A DNA stretch of 64,000 nt from Prorocentrum cordatum (Eukaryota; Sar; Dinophyceae; Prorocentrales; Prorocentraceae). The position numbers were made by a program, and so were the translations under genes. This document shows, piece after piece, positions 63,546 through 64,000 of this stretch. Location: NCBI GenBank assembly GCA_963575745.1, contig CAUYUJ010015276.1, forward strand, positions 239,285 through 303,284, given 5' to 3'. The notes below the pieces were generated by a model. The model saw only the letters and a list, made by a program, of their open reading frames with translations, did no database searches and was not told the DNA's origin. Each line of letters opens with the position of its first letter. Within the stretch, counting starts at the first letter, position 1.

Positions 63546-63745
63546 GGAGCCGAAACTCTCTCCCAGGGAGGGGTGCACCCCCGTAAGGTGCGGGATCCAG
63601 TACCATAGTCCCGAATCCTGATCGCCACGGTGCTCCCCCCCATCGGGTGTTGCTAGATGTTCCCCTGTCCCGAGGTGCCCCCAGCTGTTCGTTCCATCTT
63701 GGAGCCCCGCAGGCCCTCTCTGTCTCGTGAGGGGAGCCTGGGAGG

Positions 63746-64000
63746 CCGTTTGGGCCACCCCGAGAATCCTGGGGGAACCTTGGGCCAGGGCCTGGGATAC
63801 TTCCAGTAACACCCGACCCCATGGGGGGGATCACCACCCCCAGGACCTGCCCCCTCCGATTCCGAGCCTGAGGCGGCTCAGGGGGAGCCCGGATCGCCCC
63901 ACAGCGGCCGTTTGGGCCACCCCGAGGATCTTGGGGGTACCTTGGGCCAGGGGTGCTTCTAGTAACACCCGACCCCAGGGGCGAGATCACGACCCCCAAG
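63746..64000. repeat. Direct repeat of about 95 bp, second copy running off the window
   Basis: CCGTTTGGGCCACCCCGAG, CTTGGGCCAGGG and AGTAACACCCGACCCCA recur in the same order from 63746 and from 63908. Confidence 0.8.

Noticed and set aside
62546-63620. Asp/Gly- and Ala/Thr-rich frames over the GACGGC array
   Set aside because: A triplet array read in all phases; no conserved domain.

Overview
This window looks like GC-rich nuclear DNA of a core dinoflagellate. Three signals point there: (1) degenerate copies of the dinoflagellate trans-spliced leader (DinoSL, core TTTTGGCTCAAG) in an LTR and in front of a retrogene; (2) a glycosyltransferase gene whose intron is a 195-bp terminal-inverted-repeat element with a 5-bp target duplication that supplies both splice sites (an introner); (3) a very large Ty1/copia-like element with accessory domains. 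The high GC and repeat load would suit a Prorocentrum-like genome, but the species cannot be fixed from sequence alone. Almost everything outside three gene-like regions is microsatellite, minisatellite, 77-bp satellite or short palindromic (MITE-like) repeat. Most long open frames are by-products of repeats without stop codons.

Layout. 1-7 kb: a MITE, octamer and purine arrays and a 77-bp tandem array. 7.2-10 kb: a probable type II membrane GT25-like glycosyltransferase gene, with at least two introns made of two different inverted-repeat families. 11-14 kb: purine and 22-bp minisatellites. 14.7-18.2 kb: a 1.7-kb tandem duplication carrying 77-bp satellite arrays, with an inverted relative at 39.0-40.2 kb. 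18.4-19.4 kb: a cluster of MITE-like repeats. 19,593-35,691: a 16.1-kb LTR retrotransposon with 5-bp TSD (CGACG), LTRs of 269/270 bp and an initiator-Met-tRNA-type PBS. 35.9-37.1 kb: a decayed processed gene with a DinoSL relict. 37-64 kb: microsatellites, minisatellites and at least ten MITE-like families, with a few weak coding fragments.

The retrotransposon is the main finding. On the + strand it encodes, in order: a leader ORF that starts inside the LTR and has two membrane-like segments; Gag; a basic nucleocapsid with a damaged zinc knuckle; an RNA 2'-phosphotransferase (Tpt1/KptA) domain; a RING-H2 finger; an aspartic protease; one or two divergent methyltransferase-like modules; zinc-binding motifs; integrase; reverse transcriptase; and RNase H. 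It carries about 38 dispersed 14-nt hairpins of the form GC-NN-G/GNRA/C-N'N'-GC. The stems covary over ten sequence variants, and the loop stays GNRA on the sense strand in all but one. They occur in all reading contexts and in the 3' untranslated part, so they look like RNA-level elements. The copy is decayed (frameshifts, in-frame stops; LTRs differ by 11 substitutions and 1 indel).
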